64,000 bases of DNA from Bordetella sp. LUAb4 (GTDB lineage: Bacteria > Pseudomonadota > Gammaproteobacteria > Burkholderiales > Burkholderiaceae_B), in the NCBI RefSeq assembly GCF_021325795.1, contig NZ_JAHPZX010000007.1, forward strand, positions 186,001-250,000, written 5' to 3'. Made by a program: the position numbers and the translations under genes. The notes beneath the pieces were generated by a model. That model did not search any database. It was not told the DNA's origin and saw only the letters and a program-made list of their open reading frames with translations. This document shows, piece after piece, positions 61,801 to 64,000 of the stretch. Numbering within the stretch: the first letter of the stretch is position 1; every line of letters begins with the position of its first letter.

Positions 61801-62249
61801 GTGCCGGCATAGGCCTGGTCGTTATCCGACCAGACGTAATAGTTGCGCGCGGCCGAACCGGGCTTGGCCGCGCGGGCGCGCTGGAACCAGGGATGCTGGT
61901 CCGACGTGTGATTGACCACCAGCTCGGTGATGACGCGCAGGCCGCGCGCATGGGCCGCCTTGATGAACTTGCGCACGTCGGCCAGGGTGCCGTAGTCGGG
62001 ATGCACGCCGCGATACTCGGCGATGTCATAGCCGTCGTCGCGGCGCGGCGAAGGATAGAAGGGCAGCAGCCAGATGGTGTTCACGCCCAGCGACGCAATG
62101 TAATCCAGCTTCTCGATGAGGCCGGCGAAGTCGCCGACGCCATCGTTATTGGCATCGAAGAAGGATTTGACGTGCAACTGATAAATGACGGCGTCCTTGT
62201 ACCAGAGCGGATCGTCGTGATTGGGGCTGTTGACGTGGTTATCTGACAT
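58896..62249 (-). CDS. treS: Trehalose synthase-maltokinase fusion (TreS-Mak)
   Basis: An 1117-residue fusion. TreS (about 1-560) is a GH13 isomerase of trehalose and maltose: [40 protein letters not shown] (nucleophile Asp) and [17 protein letters not shown] (acid Glu). Residues from about 600 are maltokinase (Pep2-like), with [18 protein letters not shown] and the kinase-like [25 protein letters not shown] (quoted in part: [20 protein letters not shown]). It makes maltose from trehalose and phosphorylates it to maltose 1-phosphate for GlgE. A hydrophilic Gly/Glu/Ser-rich insert lies near residue 1030. It starts 107 bases after glgE. Confidence 0.95.
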   Translation of the reverse strand: MSDNHVNSPNHDDPLWYKDAVIYQLHVKSFFDANNDGVGDFAGLIEKLDYIASLGVNTIWLLPFYPSPRRDDGYDIAEYRGVHPDYGTLADVRKFIKAAHARGLRVITELVVNHTSDQHPWFQRARAAKPGSAARNYYVWSDNDQAYAGTRIIFLDTEKSNWTWDPVAGAYFWHRFYSHQPDLNFDNPQVLKEVISVMRYWLDLGVDGLRLDAVPYLVEREGTNNENLPETHAVLKKIRAQLDAEYPGRMLLAEANQWPEDAQEYFGQGDECHMSFNFPLMPRMYMAIAREDRFPITDIMRQTPDIPDTCQWAIFLRNHDELTLEMVTSNERDYLWDTYAADRRARINLGIRRRLAPLMERDRRRIELMNSLLLSMPGTPVIYYGDELGMGDNIHLGDRDGVRTPMQWSPDRNGGFSRADPERLPLPSLMGPLYGYEAVNVEAQQRDPHSLLNWSRRMLATRAKTQAFGRGTLRFLFPGNRNILAYLREHEDTTILCVANLSRASQPVELDLSSLKGRVPVELLGGTPFPAIGELTYLLTLPPYGFYWFDLSDSASPPEWHATHPERMPEYYTLVLRGRTGYELTEGAVRSLRQDVLPMYLARQRWYPKDRKVQMAQAAYAAQIKGADHECFITEIQVDFEGKPARFLLPVALIWGETMPPMAQQYALARVRRAAEMGFVTDAYTLPSFIQTLVQGLRDNLKIPVPQAHPPAVLHFRGEPTLNKIELPADAEVKWFTGEQSNSSVTLGGIMMLKLLRRIVPGVHPEAEMTRRLTEVGYANGAPLLGEIQRIDEDGTPHTLALMHQTITNQGDAWTWTLNYLKRVLEAAALTAESAEDYDEDLRGYINFAHIMGKRLGELHAALALPTDDPAFAPHRATRKDAEKRAKDVIAMLDQGLATLKANLGRLDAGNVERASWLAEHRDALVKVVQDLAANEEDTLHIRIHGDFHLGQVLAGQGDAYLIDFEGEPARTLEERRAKTSAVRDVAGLLRSFDYAAATLADGAGKGKGHSEESSGDGQNAEQQLQTRRLGLIERFRVTAGEAFLAGYREVAHFTEHPWIVPAVELPLIDLALIEKAAYEVRYEASHRPDWVGIPLAGLTTLAARLLSHDSTATPNI

Positions 62250-62356
62250 GCCGATATCCTTTTATTGGTTTGCCGGCCATGGCGCAGCGTGGACGGCTGA
62301 AGCGGGTATAGCGGTCTGGCGGTATAGAGATGTAGCGATATGGCGGACCAGACGCC
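62250..62356 (-). promoter_or_regulatory. 107-base gap between glgE and treS with a ribosome site
   Basis: The gap contains AAGGATATCGGC just before the treS ATG as ribosome site and repeated GCGGTATA-like segments. No convincing promoter or terminator was seen, so co-transcription with glgE is assumed. Confidence 0.35.
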
Positions 62357-64000
62357 TCAAGCAGGCGTCACGCGCCAGATGCGGTAGGGCTGGTTGGGGT
62401 GCAGATGCACGCCTTGCTGCTTGCCGCGCCACACCATATGGTTGCCATCGATCAGGTCCTCCACCTGCAATGGCCCATCGTCGGGCAGGCCGAATTCCCA
62501 CATGGGGACTTCCAACGTAACGTCATGGGGTTGATGCGGGTCCAGGCTGATGGCGATCAGCAGAACGTTGTCTTGCGCCGGCGTGGACTTGGAGAAGAAC
62601 AGCACCTGATCGTCCCAGGCGATGTGCCAGCGCAGGCCCAGATGCGTATGCAAGGCGGCGTTGGCGCGGCGTATGGCGTTCAGGCGGGTGATCTCGCCAA
62701 CGATGTTGCCCGGCCGCTCATAGTCCCAGGCGCGGATCTCGTACTTCTCGGAGTCGAGATATTCCTCCTTGCCAGGTACCGCCGCCGCTTCGCACAGTTC
62801 GAAGCCGTTATAGACCCCCCATAGCCCGGACAGGGTCGCGGCCAGGCCGGCCCGGATCAGGAAGCCCCCGCGGCCGGACTGCTGCAGAAAGCGCGGGTTG
62901 ATGTCCGGCGTGTTGACGAAGAAATGCGGACGGAAGAATTCCGCCGGCGGCCCCTGCGTCAGTTCGGTCAGGTATTCGATGAATTCCTGTTTCTTTTCGC
63001 GCCAGGTGAAGTACGTATAGGACTGGGTGAAGCCAATCTTGGCCAGGCGGTACATCATCTTCGGCTTCGTGAAGGCTTCCGACAGGAACAGCACGTCGGG
63101 ATGGCGGGCTTGCACGTCGCCTATCATCCACTGCCAGAAGGGCAGCGGCTTGGTGTGTGGATTGTCGACGCGGAACACGCGTACGCCCTGGCCGACCCAG
63201 TACAGCACGACGTCGCGCAGCGCCCGCCACAGCGGGGCCTGGCGGGAGGCGCCGGGTTTGGTGCCGTAGAAATCGACGTTGACGATGTCCTCGTATTTCT
63301 TCGGCGGGTTCTCCGCGTAACGCAGCGATCCGTCGGGGCGCCAGTCGAACCATTCGGGATGGGCTTTGAGCCAGGGATGGTCGGGCGAGCACTGGATGGC
63401 GAAATCCAGCGCCAGCTCCAGGCCCTGCGCGCGGGCGGCAGCGACCAGCCGGCGGAAATCATCGGGCGTGCCCAGTTGCGGATGCAGTGCGTCGTGGCCC
63501 CCTTCGGGCGCACCGATGGCATAGGGGCTGCCAGGGTCGTCCGGTCCGGCTTGCAGGCTGTTGTTGCGGCCCTTGCGATTGCTGGTGCCGATAGGGTGGA
63601 TGGGCGGGAAGTACAGCGTATCGAAGCCCATGGCGCGCACACGCGGCAAGGCAGCAATGACATCATTGAAAGTGCCATGGCGTCGCGGGTCGCCGCTTTG
63701 CGAGCGGGGGAAGATTTCGTACCAGCTGGAGAACACCGCCGCCGGCCGGTCCACGGTGACCGGATATTCGACGGAAGTGGTCTCGAAGCGGCGATCGTCG
63801 GCGTGATGCATGGCGCGCGCCGTGCCCGCATCCAGCAGTGCGCCGATCTGGTCGGGGGTGGGCGCCGGGAAGCTGGACGCCGCATTGTCTTCAGCGGATT
63901 TTTTGCGGCCGCGGCGCGGTTTTTCGGCAGGCGCGGCACCCAGGGTGTGCAGGACTTGCCGCAGCACGGTGACGCTTTCGGCTTCGCTGTCCGTCAAACG
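62357..64000 (-). CDS. glgE: Alpha-1,4-glucan:maltose-1-phosphate maltosyltransferase (GlgE), N-terminus outside window
   Basis: At least 547 codons are visible. The frame is open to the right edge, so the gene is partial at its 5' end and its N-terminal domain(s) lie outside. The visible part begins in a Lys/Arg-rich linker ([12 protein letters not shown]) and continues with the GlgE core: [51 protein letters not shown]. The nucleophile Asp is in [18 protein letters not shown] and the acid Glu in [14 protein letters not shown]. The C-terminal beta domain ends [18 protein letters not shown]. It transfers maltosyl units from maltose 1-phosphate to the glucan chain and heads the visible part of the trehalose/glucan operon. 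Confidence 0.93.
   Translation of the reverse strand, partial: RLTDSEAESVTVLRQVLHTLGAAPAEKPRRGRKKSAEDNAASSFPAPTPDQIGALLDAGTARAMHHADDRRFETTSVEYPVTVDRPAAVFSSWYEIFPRSQSGDPRRHGTFNDVIAALPRVRAMGFDTLYFPPIHPIGTSNRKGRNNSLQAGPDDPGSPYAIGAPEGGHDALHPQLGTPDDFRRLVAAARAQGLELALDFAIQCSPDHPWLKAHPEWFDWRPDGSLRYAENPPKKYEDIVNVDFYGTKPGASRQAPLWRALRDVVLYWVGQGVRVFRVDNPHTKPLPFWQWMIGDVQARHPDVLFLSEAFTKPKMMYRLAKIGFTQSYTYFTWREKKQEFIEYLTELTQGPPAEFFRPHFFVNTPDINPRFLQQSGRGGFLIRAGLAATLSGLWGVYNGFELCEAAAVPGKEEYLDSEKYEIRAWDYERPGNIVGEITRLNAIRRANAALHTHLGLRWHIAWDDQVLFFSKSTPAQDNVLLIAISLDPHQPHDVTLEVPMWEFGLPDDGPLQVEDLIDGNHMVWRGKQQGVHLHPNQPYRIWRVTPA

Overview
The window looks like a chromosomal segment of a betaproteobacterium of the family Alcaligenaceae (Bordetella/Achromobacter type). 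The reasons are high GC with strong codon bias, three orphan Bug/TctC periplasmic receptors, many LysR/GntR/LacI-controlled catabolic islands, and the combination of HyuA/HyuB, CaiB and crotonase genes. This placement rests on gene content, not on a marker gene. I see no rRNA, tRNA, prophage, insertion sequence or CRISPR array. I call 48 protein genes, one of them cut by the right edge.

Region 1 (106-7432) has a LysR regulator, then SDR, fused alpha/beta E1 and E2 of a 2-oxoacid (acetoin-type) dehydrogenase complex, a second SDR, and a FadR-type GntR regulator. No E3 is present. Region 2 (7457-23438) looks like one 15-gene catabolic regulon. It holds a LivK-H-MG-F ABC importer followed by a quinone oxidoreductase and an SDR on the minus strand; SDR, 3-hydroxyacid dehydrogenase and BKACE on plus; an iron-type alcohol dehydrogenase and GntR regulator on minus; and a split transketolase, AroE-like dehydrogenase and GMC oxidoreductase on plus. 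An AT-rich 14-base operator occurs in both divergent promoters and ties the blocks together. Its substrate is unknown, and it is the best candidate here for an undescribed pathway.

Region 3 (23522-31711) has a serine esterase, an Aae-type aromatic-acid efflux operon (MarR, FUSC pump, DUF1656, HlyD, NodT), a 437-base gap with four 55-base tandem repeats, and an ABC-F ATPase. The MarR gene appears to be leaderless. Region 4 (31903-37867) is a sugar-acid island: Bug receptor, IlvD/Edd dehydratase, HpcH/HpaI aldolase and a second Bug receptor, divergent from a LacI regulator with two identical palindromic operators. Region 5 (38148-47267) has a VOC protein, then crotonase, thioesterase, CaiB transferase, HyuA and HyuB on minus, a divergent LysR gene and a third Bug receptor.

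Region 6 (47669 to the right edge) is a seven-gene minus-strand operon: glgE, treS-maltokinase fusion, glgB, glgX, treZ, malQ, treY. TreS and maltokinase turn trehalose into maltose 1-phosphate, GlgE polymerises it, GlgB branches it, GlgX and MalQ remodel it, and TreY/TreZ release trehalose again. Together they encode a closed trehalose/alpha-glucan cycle.

A recurring theme is short tandem repeats of 12-15 bases. They occur between genes (37856-37955, 39952-40006, 46222-46289) and in frame inside genes (E2 linker, transketolase C half, thioesterase, GlgB).
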